A stretch of 64,000 bases of DNA from Saccharomycopsis fibuligera x Saccharomycopsis cf. fibuligera (Eukaryota > Ascomycota > Saccharomycetes > Ascoideales > Saccharomycopsidaceae). Shown here piece by piece: positions 10,293 to 22,965 of the stretch. Both the position numbers and the translations under genes were made by a program. The notes under the pieces were generated by a model, which had not been told where the DNA came from, searched no databases, and saw nothing but the letters and a program-made list of their open reading frames with translations. Numbering within the stretch: position 1 is the first letter of the stretch; each line of letters begins with the position of its first letter. Location: contig CP012809.1 of NCBI GenBank assembly GCA_001936135.1, positions 1,165,501 to 1,229,500 of the forward strand. Reading direction: 5' to 3'.

Positions 10293-11107
10293 CTAAAGAG
10301 ACTTCAAGTCCCCGAGCTCATGCACGCCCTGGCTGTTTATGACCTTAATTGACAATCCTTTATAGTCAATAGGCATTCTAGTAGATAATTCCTTATCACA
10401 CAATTGCAACAATTTGATACCTTCTTCTTCAGTTAAGTCTGGTTTATAATGGCGATCCAACAAGGACAAAGCATAAAAGGCAGCGTAACCATGAGCCGCA
10501 TATGGCAATTCAACATGAGTACCAAGGTAATCTATCCAGTGCAATGAAGTTTCTGGCTTAGAGTCTTTTTTATTGACGTCAACCCCACCAAGTAAAAGAT
10601 TCACTGCAAATGGTTTTCTTGATCTTATCGAAGTGGCAAGTTCTTTTCTAATGAATGAAGCCATAGCGTTTGGCGAAAGTTCGTAATTTTGGCGGATAGC
10701 GTATAGTTTCAAGTTGGCAGTAATATATTCAGCAAACTGGACTGTTTTTGGAGGTTAATGGTTAGTAAAGAACGTGTTCATCTCTGTTATTATTGCAAGT
10801 ATACCTCACCAATAATAAAAATGCAATTGTGGCATGTACGAGCAGAAACTGTTTTAAATCGCAAGGTATGCAATGCTGTCCTGCTTTAGATGCCACAATT
10901 GGCACAATTATCAATCATAACAATATGCTCATGAACTCAACACATACCAGTATCACCAGATTCACCTGTGTAAGCAATTGCAGTGTGTTCACCCAAGTTT
11001 TTAGTCTTGTCATCGCTGGCTTTCAAAACAGATATACCTCTTGTGGCAGCTTTGGAGGTGGCGAACAACACGGAGTCGTTCAACTTAATGCCTAATATGA
11101 TATCCAT
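10293..11107 (-). CDS. PRE1: 20S proteasome beta-4 subunit Pre1
   Basis: A non-catalytic beta subunit of the 20S proteasome core. Exon 1 is 11107-10948 (MDIILGIKLNDSVLFATSK... TGESGDT) and exon 2 is 10741-10293. The 206-bp intron has donor GTATGT at 10947, branch TACTAAC at 10761-10767 and acceptor CAG. The codon across the junction is G|TC (Val), giving GDT-VQFAEYI, exactly as in S. cerevisiae Pre1 (GDTVQFAEYI). The spliced product is 202 residues against 198. Conserved blocks are TRGISVLKASDDKTK, YELSPNAMASFIRKELATSIR, IDYLGTHVELPYAAHGY and KELSTRMPIDYKG. A GGTGGCATT at 11803-11811 resembles the Rpn4 (PACE) element but is about 700 bp upstream and not a perfect match. Confidence 0.97.
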
Positions 11108-11934
11108 TGTGCGATTTTATGTTAAAAAATGTTGATATAGATTACTTTACGTGATTGAGAATAAAGGTTGAATTGATGAAAAAAAAAGACGATTGCTTTT
11201 GAAATAATTGAATAGTTCCTTTGAAGCTGTGATATGGGCACAATTACAAACTCCCGCTTTCTTTGATAGTGGCGATTTTTCAATTGAGATGCAACATCTT
11301 TCTTTAGTGAGCTTACAGCTCGATTTTGGTGAGACTGAGTGCCGCTGCGAAAAATACAGTGCACTGTGAGCGCTCAAGAGGTTACCTGGCCGTGGTTGGG
11401 CAGCCCCGGTAGCTTCTGCCTATGTGCTACATAGTACGGCAAACTGTTAATATTCACATCTCTGATGCTGGTACAATATGGAGATGGAAATGAAGTGCTA
11501 TTGACTATATTTTTTACATTATACACTAAATGGCATGATTTATGGGTATCAGAGAATATGGTTAATGGCTGATATATACATTAAAAATTTAAACACAAAA
11601 CAAGACCTATATAAAAAAAAAAAAGAACATAAATGTAGTTGTGAATAAATCTAACATTAGAAAGCAAATGGAAAAAGCTGTTTGAAGGTGCTTGTATAAT
11701 AGTAAGTAAAAAATAAAATAAAAAAAAAAAAAAAAAATAAAAAACGAAAAACAAACAAACACATAATGCAAGACAAAAGACACCAAAGAAAAGCATAGGT
11801 GCGGTGGCATTTAAGGACTAAAAAAAGTAGTTAAGAAAGAATAATTGGTAGAATCAAACGACCGTAAAGGAAACGCATTCCAAGATATAAAGATGGATTA
11901 AAATTGGTAAATAAAGCGAGGCAAAGAGAAAAAG

Positions 11935-11968
<34 letters not shown>

Positions 11969-12151
11969 AAAGAAAATAAATGGTACATCAACGTGAAATA
12001 AATAAAGCAGCAAAAATAGCGCACAAGAAGTTGTTTATCAAAATCTAAAAAAAAAAAAAATTCAAGGTATTTTGAGATAATGTACATTGATCAGTGTCAT
12101 TAATGACCAGAATGTAAAAAATTAGAAGATAAAAGGAGTATTCGGGAAACC
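11108..12151. other. intergenic, PRE1 promoter and 3' region of the next gene
   Basis: About 1 kb, strongly purine/A-rich on the plus strand, with several A runs. Apparent open frames on the minus strand are poly-Phe/Lys artefacts of these runs. No gene supported. Confidence 0.6.
11935..11966. repeat. poly(A) tract, 32 A
   Basis: Uninterrupted run of 32 A on the plus strand, in the 3' flank of the gene at 12152-14164. Confidence 0.9.
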
Positions 12152-14164
12152 TCAAGCAGTCTTTGTCCCATTTTTGGACTTTGAATCAACAACATCCTTG
12201 GATTTTTTAGCTTTACGTTCTCCTTCCTCAAATTTTTTCTTGCTAGCGGCGAATTCATCCCATATTTGCTCACAATGCTTCAAAAATTCCTTTTTCTCAT
12301 TAAGACCTCTAGCCTTTTTGTTTTCTTCAAACTTGAATCTAGTTAATTTGTGAGCGTATTCATTTTTCAATCTAAGCTCCACTTTAAAATCTTTGAAACT
12401 GTCCAAATTGCCAGTCTTTATTATTTTGTGATCAACTTCTAACTCCACATTTAGTTTAGAGTCTTCTTCAATAGCTTTACTTTCCACATCGTCGTCATCA
12501 TCATCGTCGTCTTCTTCCTCCTCAGTGATGGATTTATTCAAACTGCTAGAGTTTCTTCTTCTTCCTGGCTTACCATCATTGACCCCGCGCTTTGAAGGCT
12601 CCTCTTTATACAAGTTGAAGTCAAAATGCTCATCACGCGCGGAAAGCGGTTGATTAGACACTGGAGCAAATTTGGTCATTTCACCAGGGAAAACATCAGT
12701 AACATGAGGAGTATTGGACTTTTGTAAATGAATTGGGGTTTTAGGTTCGCCATTTGGTTTTCGCTTTTGTGTAGAGATAGTCTGTTTGACAATGTTGGAA
12801 GTCAATGGAGACTGTAAAGTTTTTCTAGGAGCTGCTGAATCATCAGCTTGGCTGGTCTCTTTACCAGCAATGGCTGTGGTGGCTGCTGTATTGAGAGCTG
12901 CTGGTTTGTTCTTTCTGTCAATACTGACGTTGGCACTTTTATTTATATTAGTAGTAGCTGTATTAGAGCCATCTCTGCTATTTTCGTTGAGATCTCTTGG
13001 GATTTGAGCATTTTTGATAGCGGCCTTGTTGAGCTCGGATAATGAAGATGCTTCATGACGATTTATTACGTAATTCTCTGAGCCGGTTAATATGGGATGA
13101 GCCTGGAAAGCATAGTTTAATGGGGTAATAGGAATAGCTGAGCCGTTAATTGCGGCAGTTGGAGTTGGAATATTGGCGGCCATTGGAGCCCCAGGAACGA
13201 TTTGAGGGTAAATGAAACCACCAGCACCGCCATTAGCGGCAGCAAAATTTGGATTTCTTGGTGTATTTAACTGTGAGTTTCTTAACAAGAGTGATCTATA
13301 GTATGGATTATGGTACACGCTGGGAGTCAATGCAGTTGGTGTGGCTACTGATCCAGCTTGAGAAGGTGGTGGGAAGCCAGGATAGTATCTTGGAGCAAAA
13401 TATGGAGACGCTATTGGAGATGGAAGAGCAACGCCGGCACCAGCATTGGCAGCAGCAGCAGCCGCAGCCGCAGCGGCAGCGGCGGCACCAGCACTAGTAT
13501 TGAATCTTGGGACAAATGGAGAAGCTCCCGGCTGCTGATGTTGTTGCTGCAGCTGACCTGGCGCGGCTCTTCTATTGGCACCAAACCTTTGATTGATGAT
13601 TCTCGAATTATTGACGAAATCACCTCTGTTTCCATAGTAGGAATGGGCTTGGAGGTTATTTCTTATTGGCGCAGTCTGAATGGAAGGAGCAGTGACGGCA
13701 GTGTTAGTTGCTGGGGTTATTTTCAATGGCGGTGGGGCTTTGTCTCTTTTGAATTTTTTAGCCGAAGGCAAAGGACTAGCAGCTTTTGCATTACCTCCTG
13801 AAACCTGCTCGATGATAATCGTCGGAGTCGATATGGTTCTCTTTTTCGTATTTGGGGCTCTAAGGGTGGTTTTGGTTGTGATATTCGTCGTGGCAGAAGA
13901 TGAAGAGTTGTTGTTATTTTCGATGTCACTAGTAGAAGCATCAGTCTGGCTATGTTTGGCAGCTATAAGCTTTTTCTGTTGCTCCTTGATGGCGTTAGAG
14001 AGTTCTATAGTGGATTTCTGCTCGCTGTCCAAGTTATTGTGGTTCAAGCCAGGACTCAAAATGTCCACCGCGATATCTTGCATCTTGGAGCTGTTTTTGT
14101 CCAAAGAAAGTGCAGAGGGCCTGTGTTTCTGTTTAGGCTTTGACTTTGGTTTCTGGTCAGGCAT
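12152..14164 (-). CDS. unrecognised low-complexity protein, probably nuclear
   Basis: 670 residues from ATG 14164. I do not recognise the family. The N-terminus is very basic (MPDQKPKSKPKQKHRPS), followed by a short amphipathic stretch (ELSNAIKEQQKKLIAAK) and a KKFKRDK basic cluster of nuclear-signal type. A poly-Ala run (about 226-241) and Pro/Ala/Tyr-rich middle follow. One island looks non-random: TPHVTDVFPGEMTKFAP followed by a segment rich in Ser/Pro. An Asp/Glu run (about 555-567) precedes a C-terminal charged helix, about residues 590-650, including EYAHKLTRFKFEENKK and EFLKHCEQIWDEF. That order (disordered scaffold, acidic patch, terminal coiled coil) suggests a chromatin or transcription cofactor, but this is only inference. 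The continuous frame, third-base freedom and repeats in codon phase support real coding. Confidence 0.75.
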   Translation of the reverse strand: MPDQKPKSKPKQKHRPSALSLDKNSSKMQDIAVDILSPGLNHNNLDSEQKSTIELSNAIKEQQKKLIAAKHSQTDASTSDIENNNNSSSSATTNITTKTTLRAPNTKKRTISTPTIIIEQVSGGNAKAASPLPSAKKFKRDKAPPPLKITPATNTAVTAPSIQTAPIRNNLQAHSYYGNRGDFVNNSRIINQRFGANRRAAPGQLQQQHQQPGASPFVPRFNTSAGAAAAAAAAAAAAANAGAGVALPSPIASPYFAPRYYPGFPPPSQAGSVATPTALTPSVYHNPYYRSLLLRNSQLNTPRNPNFAAANGGAGGFIYPQIVPGAPMAANIPTPTAAINGSAIPITPLNYAFQAHPILTGSENYVINRHEASSLSELNKAAIKNAQIPRDLNENSRDGSNTATTNINKSANVSIDRKNKPAALNTAATTAIAGKETSQADDSAAPRKTLQSPLTSNIVKQTISTQKRKPNGEPKTPIHLQKSNTPHVTDVFPGEMTKFAPVSNQPLSARDEHFDFNLYKEEPSKRGVNDGKPGRRRNSSSLNKSITEEEEDDDDDDDDVESKAIEEDSKLNVELEVDHKIIKTGNLDSFKDFKVELRLKNEYAHKLTRFKFEENKKARGLNEKKEFLKHCEQIWDEFAASKKKFEEGERKAKKSKDVVDSKSKNGTKTA

Positions 14165-17080
14165 TGCGACGGTAACGTGGATGAAGTATTGATATTATCC
14201 AAGAAAAGAGAAGACAGCCTGAGTACTAGCTATGTAGAAGCAAGATGGAAGATGGTGCTTTATGAAATGAAATGTCAGTGTACTGAATGTATTATATACA
14301 AGGGCGTATATGTTTATGAACAGGGCGGGCACCACACTGGAAGGGACACTGATTGTTTCATATCGCACAAAATGGAAGGTGATATGCAGAGAACCTGCAT
14401 CATATAACAGTAAGACACGTCTCACGTGCAGTGTGGATCTAAAGCGGATTTGGAGTAAATTACTAAGCAATTTGTCACAGCTACAGCCATTTTCTGAGGT
14501 GTTTATAGCAGTTTCTGGGCTGTGCGGGCGGGCTGTGCGAACTGTTGCGCAGAGATCTAACACTAATCCAGCATCAAAGCGAGGCGTTGACAGGTTCCAT
14601 GGCAGTGAAGATGGAACAAGAGGAGGTAAGCTTATGCTTGAACTATAAAACAGGAGGACAGACAAAGTTGATTTTAGGATATATCTCTTGCATCCTTCCT
14701 TTTTTTTTTTTTTCGTTTTCAACTTTCATTTTAGGCGGCAATGCTCCTTCTCCGTAAAGTTAAATGAACATTGTTTCATGATTCAACATTTAAGTAAGCA
14801 TGTAACACTGCGATGGATGGTAGGCTGTACAGCGATACCTAGTTTTTGGACTCTGCAGTATAATCATAAATCCACCACTTAAGTTCAAGTTGAGATAGGT
14901 TTAAACGAGCTGTCGAATATGTTTGGCCGTAGGAATTTTTCAAACATTTGATGCCAAAAAAGAACTGTGGTGCTATAAAAGAAAGACACTGCTATAGGCC
15001 TATCTGGGCTGTGAAGAAAAACCCGCGAGAGGCGCAGGACAGACACTAAACCGCAGTTGTAGTTTTTACCAATGATAAAAATCAAGATAAAGAAGCAAAA
15101 ATGATTTTTGAAAAAAAAAAAAAAAACATCAGAAGTAAACCACAAACGACGGCAAAATTTTAATATATGTAACGGAATAAACTCATAATTGAGCACAAGA
15201 AGCTACTCCAGACCAAGGCAATTCAAAGTTTTTGCAAGTGTCACTGTGTGAATTAATTGCTTGAGACTAAAAGTCACGCCACCAGCTAATTAATTTTAAT
15301 CTCACGGTAAACATTAAACCAATAGAGGAATGAAGGTCTTAAGTTAATGATTAATCAAGCCGTATCTCACCGAACTCTTATAATTCTGTTAAAACGACCA
15401 AAACAATGATGATAGTAAGCATATATTCATAAAGCGTCCAAAAATAATACTTTTTGGCAAGACATGCTTCCCATATGTTTTGTTTTTTTACTCACTGTTT
15501 GTTGTATACTATGAACGATGGTGTGATTATAGGAATCTTGAAACTGATGCTTTTGTATTCAGAAACCTTAGTATGATCCGTCTATTCACCATGCACAAAA
15601 TTGATCAACAATAAAAATAGACATATTGCTATGTAAAAAGAGATTACGGGACATATGCTACAAGTTGCAATCTACAACGCTGCAGTAAAAAATGAAAAAA
15701 AAAACTAAAGCAATTTTTTTTACAATGGAATTTTAATCTGTTGAAATTAAAGGTTAGATTCCCGAGCACATAAAGTACCCAACCATACGCATGCTGTTAT
15801 CCGTAATAATTCAATTAGTCCTATTCACATTCCTGCAAAGTGCAATATAGTTGACCGTCTAACGCACTGTACGCATGTAAGATCTGACCGTTCTTGTCGA
15901 GCAAAACCTAATCTCAAGGGGCAAATTTGGCGAGCTCATTGAGGTTGTCTTATAATATAGCAAGTTTTATTTTCTCTCTCAACGATTCTCTTTTTTACTT
16001 AACAGACGACACGCCATTTACTGGCCCCAAGAGCCATGGAGTTCTTTCATAAAACAGTCACACACATATACGTGATCACAAACTGTACCAGAGACCATAC
16101 TAGATGTTTGATAGACGGACAGGTCAAACTTGAAAACACTAAAGTTTGCCGTCTGCGGAAAAAAGGGGCTTCACAGACATGTGTATACACATGCCATTCT
16201 ACAGAAAGCTCTATTAAAGTCTGTCCGCTCACTAAAAATTCCAAGCCTGCTCGTATTTGTCGAATCTTTGCTTCATGCTTTTGATTAGATTGTTGAATGC
16301 AATTGTGCAGACCTGCTCGTGGTCTCGAGAAACGAGAAGTGAGGAATTAAATCAAATCGAATCGAAGCACTTACATGCACGCGTATGCATTTATCTGCGT
16401 CGGGCTTGCATGGCAGACCGCAAAAATGGGCCAACATTACATGGGCTCTGCCCGAGGGCCACGGCATCTTGAGTTTTGAGTATTATAAGATCACAGCGAG
16501 TGCTTGCTCTTGTTTCTGTACATGCATGCTGTCTTATACACTATTGAACGCTCTCTGCATATTTAGTGCCATTACTACTGATATCTAGAAAAAATATCTC
16601 TGTCTTTTCTTTTCTTTTGCTTTCCATTTGCCAGACCTCTCTCGCTGCATGCATACCATCTTGAGGAATTTCACTTTTGTTAGCCTAATTTTAGTGCCAA
16701 TTTCCTTTTGTACTCATAAGTGCACTGTAGCTTATTTTGAGCGCTAAAGCATCTCACGGTATTATCTTGTCCAGCGTTTCAAAAACTGTTACAAAATTTA
16801 GATGTTTTGCAGTATGTCTTTACTAGACTCGGACCATGTTTAAGCTTTTGAACTGCGGCAACACGAATCTCTGCAATGCGAAACATTTTCGAGCACCAAC
16901 ACCACAATATATAATTATGTCCAGTTCCTCAAAAAAGTTATTTTTATTGCAATGTTCAAAATTTTCTCAGAATATACACTTTATCCCCCAAAAAATAAAT
17001 ACCTCTTTTCACGAAAAAAAAAAAGGCAAAAAAGGACAAAAGCAATCAAACAATAATAAGCTAAAGCCGTACGATACAAC
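14165..17080. other. long intergenic stretch without a supported gene
   Basis: 2.9 kb, the longest gene-free interval here. It lies upstream of both flanking genes (minus gene ending leftward, AYR1-like to the right), so it is a shared divergent promoter region. Frames of 100-175 codons near 14,195-14,722 show no family features. It contains a 16-bp perfect palindrome at 16178-16193, several TGCATG-type repeats between about 16,370 and 16,660, and an ACGCGT at 16379-16384. No tRNA, snRNA or inverted-repeat centromere is visible. Confidence 0.55.
16178..16193. repeat. 16-bp perfect palindrome
   Basis: CATGTGTATACACATG reads the same on both strands. A dimeric factor site or chance; flanking bases break the symmetry. 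Confidence 0.6.
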
Positions 17081-17965
17081 ATGTCATTTGACCAGAAAAC
17101 TCCCCAGAAATCAGCTCTTGTCACCGGTGCAACTTCGGGGATCGGATTCTATTTAGCAAAGCATTTGGCCCTCAACGGATTCAAAGTTTATGCTCTTGGA
17201 AGGAGAGTAGAAAGGATGGAACCTTTGAAAGAATTTGGGGTTCAGGTATTCCAGTGTGATGTTACAGACAGTGACAAAACTCAAGAAATAAAAAGCCTCA
17301 TTGCCAAAGAAAATGAAGGTACGTTGGACTTACTCTTCCACAATGCCGGATTTCCATACTGTGCAGCCACCATTGATTTTGATCCAGAAAAGCTCAAATA
17401 CGCCTATGATGTGAATCTATTATCACCAATGAGGATCACCAAAGAATTTGCACCACTTGTGATAAAGGCCAAAGGCACAATTGCTTTCTCTGGCTCGATT
17501 TTCCATTTCGCCGCTGCTCCCCTCTTGTCAGCCTACTGTTCCTCTAAAGCGGCATTGCTTCAGTACGCAAACTGTCTCGATTTGGAGTTGAAACCGCTTG
17601 GAGTGAAAATCATCCATGTTACCATTGGTGCTGTCAACACTGATTTTTCCAGTTCTGCTACTTTACTACCAGATGAAAAGGCATTATTTAATTTCCATGA
17701 TGGTACTAACGTCAATGCGGAAATAGAGTCCAGAGTGTATTCTAATAAGGCTAAAAGTACCACACCAGAAGACATGGCTTTGAAATTGGTGAATGATTTG
17801 GCAAACAAAAATACACCTTTCAATGTTAACAGGGGTAGGGCCTCTACTATTGCATCGTGGCTAAACATGTTATTGCCTAGACTTGTGTTTCAGAATATTC
17901 TCTATAAAAAATATAGTTGGCTAGACATTATAGAGAGATTCAAGCGTTACCACAACTTTGCTTAG
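17081..17965 (+). CDS. AYR1: short-chain dehydrogenase, Ayr1-like acyl-DHAP reductase
   Basis: 294 residues, the size of S. cerevisiae Ayr1 (297), an NADPH-dependent 1-acyl-dihydroxyacetone-phosphate reductase of ER and lipid droplets that feeds phosphatidic acid synthesis. Classical SDR motifs are all present: cofactor loop TGATSGIG (about 15-22), RR after the second strand (cofactor choice), DLLFHNAGFP, catalytic Ser in FSGSIFHFAA, YCSSK (YxxxK), then IGAVNTDF. The C-terminal hydrophobic helix (WLNMLLPRLVFQNILYKKY) fits membrane association. Substrate cannot be proved from sequence, and CUG-clade yeasts often hold several AYR1 paralogues, so this may be a paralogue. Start is ATG 17081. Confidence 0.8.
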   Translation: MSFDQKTPQKSALVTGATSGIGFYLAKHLALNGFKVYALGRRVERMEPLKEFGVQVFQCDVTDSDKTQEIKSLIAKENEGTLDLLFHNAGFPYCAATIDFDPEKLKYAYDVNLLSPMRITKEFAPLVIKAKGTIAFSGSIFHFAAAPLLSAYCSSKAALLQYANCLDLELKPLGVKIIHVTIGAVNTDFSSSATLLPDEKALFNFHDGTNVNAEIESRVYSNKAKSTTPEDMALKLVNDLANKNTPFNVNRGRASTIASWLNMLLPRLVFQNILYKKYSWLDIIERFKRYHNFA

Positions 17966-19623
17966 AAAGAAAATTTCCTTTATATTATTCTTACTTCTTT
18001 CCGCACTAGACTTCTACCTTTTTTCCTTCCTTCCTTTTGTTTTTCGCTTACGGGGGATTTTATTTTCCTGTCAATAAATGTTTAGCATCTTTGCTTTTAA
18101 GGTGCGCAAATTTGAAAAAAATATGGACAAAAAAAGAAAAGCTTCTCTGTGGGATTGTGAATGCAGACGGGTTCGCAAAACAGACGACATCAAAAGAGCA
18201 CCGATTGTGGACTAGAATTGATGACCCTTTAATTCAAGTGAATGTTTCTTTATAAATGCCGATTGATTGTTGAAATTCATCATATCATGATCTGCGAAAA
18301 AATGACATGAATAAAAAAATTATAATGTCGTTGGAAAAATCAAACAGCAGTCGTCTCGAAAAACTTTGATATATAGATTAGATACCCCTGGCACTGGCAC
18401 TTTAAAGTCTTGGCTACTTGCCTAATTCAGCTGACATGATTATGTTTACGGAAACCGCCATTGTAGCTATATAAGTATGATTTATTGCACGAGCTTAGAA
18501 TCCTTGCTTGTCTTACTATGATAGTCCATATTCGGAATTTCTACCATGCTAAAGTATATGACATGCTCATAAAATGTAAACAGAAGTTGAAAAAGTTACA
18601 GTTTGACTCTTTAGATGGTAATTTTACAAGTCAAGGCATCACTTGACAAATTTTGTTCCAGAATGCTATATATAGAAGTGGCATGAGCTAGATTGAATAC
18701 GTACCAGTATGTTTACATAACTGCCATTAGCTTCATTGCAGCTCATCTTCAGCATGATATATTATCAACAACAGCAAGGATACAGTGTAAAACATTATCA
18801 TCAAATGAAGTTTATGATGCGTCAGCGCTGATCGCTGAACAAAATGACTCTGGCTTCTTGCGCTTTTGTTAGCTAATAACCAAATTGAGGATGGATAGTG
18901 GGAAGGTCAATTGAGCCACATAAAGACGCACCCATAAACAGCACAAGAAGCTAAATAGTCAAACAATCAAACAATTAACAACAACAACAACAACAAAAAA
19001 AAAAAAAACATAAGAATCTTTATACATCTCTAAACACCCACAATGATGGTCTATTTTGAAATTATCGATGTTTGTTTTGCGATTACTCAAAACGGAAATT
19101 TAAGTCAGGTGAGGCTCCCATTTTAGGAAAGTTCCAAACAAATAATTGTTTGTTATTCCTTGCTGCAGCAGTGCTGCCTGCCTGCAGTGAACGAAAACAG
19201 CCTCGAGTTGTCAAATTTAGGCAACAGGCCAAAACAAAAGCAGATGCTCGGTGACATGGGAAAGATTGATATTCATTTATACTTAAGCTGTCTTCTGTGC
19301 TCTACTTGGCTTGGTTTTTCGTTCTGGCTTCCTTTTCTAATTCGAAATTTTGCATTTTTTTGTCTCACTTTCTGCACTAATAAATTTGTCACATCGACAG
19401 CGATACTAGAGAGACAAGTTGATATTTGTACTTCCTTTGATACCATCTACAACAATAACAACAACAAAAAAAAAACTGACTAGTCAGAAAACTACTTTTT
19501 CTAATTGACGTTAACTTCTGTTTATATTGATACCCTTTGACTACCTACCTACCTACCTACCATCTATCTTCCATTTACTACAGGACAACAACAAAAAAGC
19601 TTTTCACAAACAACTCTTTCAAC
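17966..19623. other. intergenic, promoter and leader of KH-domain gene
   Basis: 1.66 kb without a supported gene. It contains CAACAA repeats (about 18,979-18,995 and 19,450-19,467) and a (CTAC)n run at 19541-19560 close to the start of the KH gene, probably in its 5' leader. Confidence 0.55.
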
Positions 19624-22600
19624 ATGGTTAATTACGATCACTTTGCTTACTATAGCACGAGCAACACCAACACTGCCCCATTTATCCACAGCGATTTTGA
19701 CAACAGCAATGCTTCTTCTAATCATATTGCCAACGTTAACAGCAACTATAGTGGCAGAAGCAACAACATTTTGGGTAACTTGAGCTTGAAACTGTCTAAT
19801 CATAACAGTAATGCTGCTTTTGGACGCAGATTTGACAACAACGGAAACAGTAATGGGATTCTTTCAGAAATTACCAACAAGTACAGAAGAAACTCCAACT
19901 TAAAGAAAAACTCTGGTGCTATTAAGCAAATTCAAGAAGTGGTGATTCCTGCTGCTCCTGCTGCACAAAAAGTCAGTTCAGCTGTTGAATACCACACATT
20001 GTCCCCAGGGTCATTAGCACCATCATCATCAACATCATCATCGTCATCATCGACGCAAAAGCCACTTCTCGATACTTCCACTAATTATTTTGTCGTTCTT
20101 CCATTAAAGGCAACGATTTTTGCTAAACCAACTTACACTAATCGTCAATCTATCATATACCAAACCAGCAATGCTAATTTTTGGAAACCTGATCAACATA
20201 CTGGAAAATATTTTGCCAATAACTTGAATATGGTGGAAGAGTTTATTGCTGTTAATGGCCAGGATTCCAAAGTTGAGATTTTGCCCAATGATAACACTAA
20301 CGCAGGATACCAGTGCGTTTCTATTTCAAGTGCTTCATTAGAGTCCCTTTACAAAACAAAATTTGATCTTTTAGCACACACTGACAATTATGCCATCAAA
20401 AAAATCAGCTTAACTCAAAGCTTTGTTCACGACTACTTGATGGACGTTGCAACATCTAAAGTCAATACTAGCTTTCTTAATGAGCTTAACTCCATATCGA
20501 AGTTTTTCAATGTGGAGATTTTCTTTGATACCAACCTGAACACCTTTAATAAAAAAAACAGCAACAAAGGTAACAATACGAGCGGATATTTCTTGCAGAT
20601 TCTCGGAAGCGAAGCTGCTGTTTCCGGAGCTGAACTAAGATGCAAATTACTCATTGATGATTTCAAAAACTTATTTGTTGACTCAATTTCTGTTGATTTG
20701 AGTATGATCAATTTGATTGGTGGCATCAACTTGGACAATTTCAAAAACATCATAAAGCAAACAGGAATTTTCATTTACATTCCTGGGTTGTTGAATGCCA
20801 GTAACTCAAAATTTGCCAAGCACGATAATAACAACAGAATATTCTTGGCTGGAGCACAATCCCAAGTGTTACATGCCAAATTTATGCTCAAGAAGCTCAA
20901 AGATAGAGCAGCATCAACGGTTTTCTTCAAGGACATTAGAATCAGCAAAACAAAGTTGAACCATATGTTGGCTAACATGAAGAATTCCATTAATGAAATC
21001 ATGTACAACAATGGATCTTTTGTACAATTCCCTGATGCCTTTTCCGACAGCGATACAGTTAGGGTTCAAGCCATGAATGAGACTTTTGTTGAAAAAACAT
21101 TGAAGCAGCTTATGGAATTGCAGAGTGAAATTTATGAATTAGAAATCAGCATTGTTAGCAACAATGATAACAATGATGACGGTGATGTGGTTGACAAGGA
21201 AAAGGTCTTTGAAGCTTTAACGCAAATCAGTAACGCTACCAATACCTTGATTTTACTGGAAAATCAAAAATTGAATTACAAGATAATTGGCAAAACCAGT
21301 AATGTGAAGGATGCTTTGCAAATGTTCAAAGCACAAACCGACTCTTTTATTAGTCAAAACAACAATGATGATGACGACGAAAACGGTAGCCAAACTTTTG
21401 GCGAGGAGCTTGACTTCAATAACCGTTTGTCCAGCTTGACCAATGAAGTTATCAGCATTGCTAATAGCTGTGCTTTCCAATACCGCTTCAATATCGAATT
21501 GCTCAATGCCGAAAAAGAGTTTATTTGTGGTAAAAAGAATGGTAAATTAATAAAGATCATGAATCAGACTTCCACCCTGATAACGTTCAAATCTGTCAAT
21601 GAGTACAATTTCTTGATCCAGATCTCCAGCGACAGCACTAAAAACTTGGAAATTGGCTTAAGATTGCTTGAGTTAGAATTTCCATCTGAGTTGTCCTTCT
21701 ACATTCCTGAAATTTACCATAGACAAATCATTGGTATTGGAGGCAACTTGATCCAGTCGATTATGAGAAAATATAATGTTTTCATTAAATTTTCAAACAC
21801 CTTTGAGTTGAAGCAGGATTTGATAAGTTTCAAAAGATTTGATAATGTGTTGGTCAAGTGTCCAAAGAAGAACGCCACTAATATACCAAGGGTCAAACAG
21901 GAGCTTGAAATGTTGGTAAAGAATTGTCAGGAGCTTAATTTTATTAATTTTAGAATTTCTGAGAACCAGTACAAATTGTTTTTGAACAATTTCCATGGAA
22001 GCGCTATCAATGAGATTGAAAAGAAAACCAACAGTTTTATCAATTTCCCAATTGAATTTTTGAAAATTGCTTCTTCAGGAATAATTCCTAGCCAGTCAGT
22101 TGCAGCAGCAGCAGCAGCAGCGGCGGCAGCAGCAGCAGCTTCTGGTGCTATCAACATCACTCCTAGCTGCAACAACAATACTACTGCTGCTTTTGCTAGT
22201 TCGTCCCACTTTTATGACATCATTGATGTGAAGGGAATTGATACCAAGAGCTCTATTGAGGCGTTCAAGTTGCTTGCTAAAAATATTGCCAGAGAAATAA
22301 AGTTGACCATCAGCTCACCAGTGTCAAACAGCTTCAAGGCCAACAAAATTATTAGCCATTCTAACGAGGAGTTCTTGAACAAGATTGTTGTGCCATTCAA
22401 CATATTTTTGAACACTGAAATCAAAGTGCTTAATGATAGTGAAATCGTCTTGACGTGCAATGATATGAAGGATTCACAAGCGGCAATCGAAGCGTTGGAA
22501 AAGTTTTTGAAAGATTATGATTTCAAAGTGATTGATAAGGAAACCATTGACTTGACGTATAATCTTATTGATTTAAAAAGAAACTCTCCAAGCTTGGGCG

Positions 22601-22931
22601 GTGGCAGCGGTGGCAGCAACAATAACAACAACAACAACAACAAACACCACCACCACCACCACCACAACAACAACAATGCTAATGCCCTCAACATTGCCAT
22701 GAACGGCAACAGCAGCAGCAACAGCAGCAGCAGCAACAACAATAATAGTAACATCAATAAGAGACATTTCCACTCTCAGTCCTTGAATATTAGTTACAAT
22801 AACGGCTCTCCAATGTACAAGCAAAACATGATGAGATCGCCACCAACCTACCACCCGCACAGCAATGGTGCTGGCAGCAATATGCAATTCTCTCCAATTG
22901 ATTCAGAGTTTAACCACAACTTTAGTTTTGC

Positions 22932-22965
<34 letters not shown>

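Noticed and set aside
14195-14722. 175-codon minus-strand open frame in the long intergenic region
   Set aside because: Begins and ends in low-complexity Lys/Phe-rich sequence, shows no domain or signal pattern, and overlaps competing frames on the other strand.
14165-17080. possible centromere
   Set aside because: No long inverted repeats or unique core visible; length and content fit an ordinary large promoter.
18815-18860. C/D snoRNA (ATGATGC and CTGA words)
   Set aside because: Box C has a mismatch, the boxes are too close together and there is no terminal stem.
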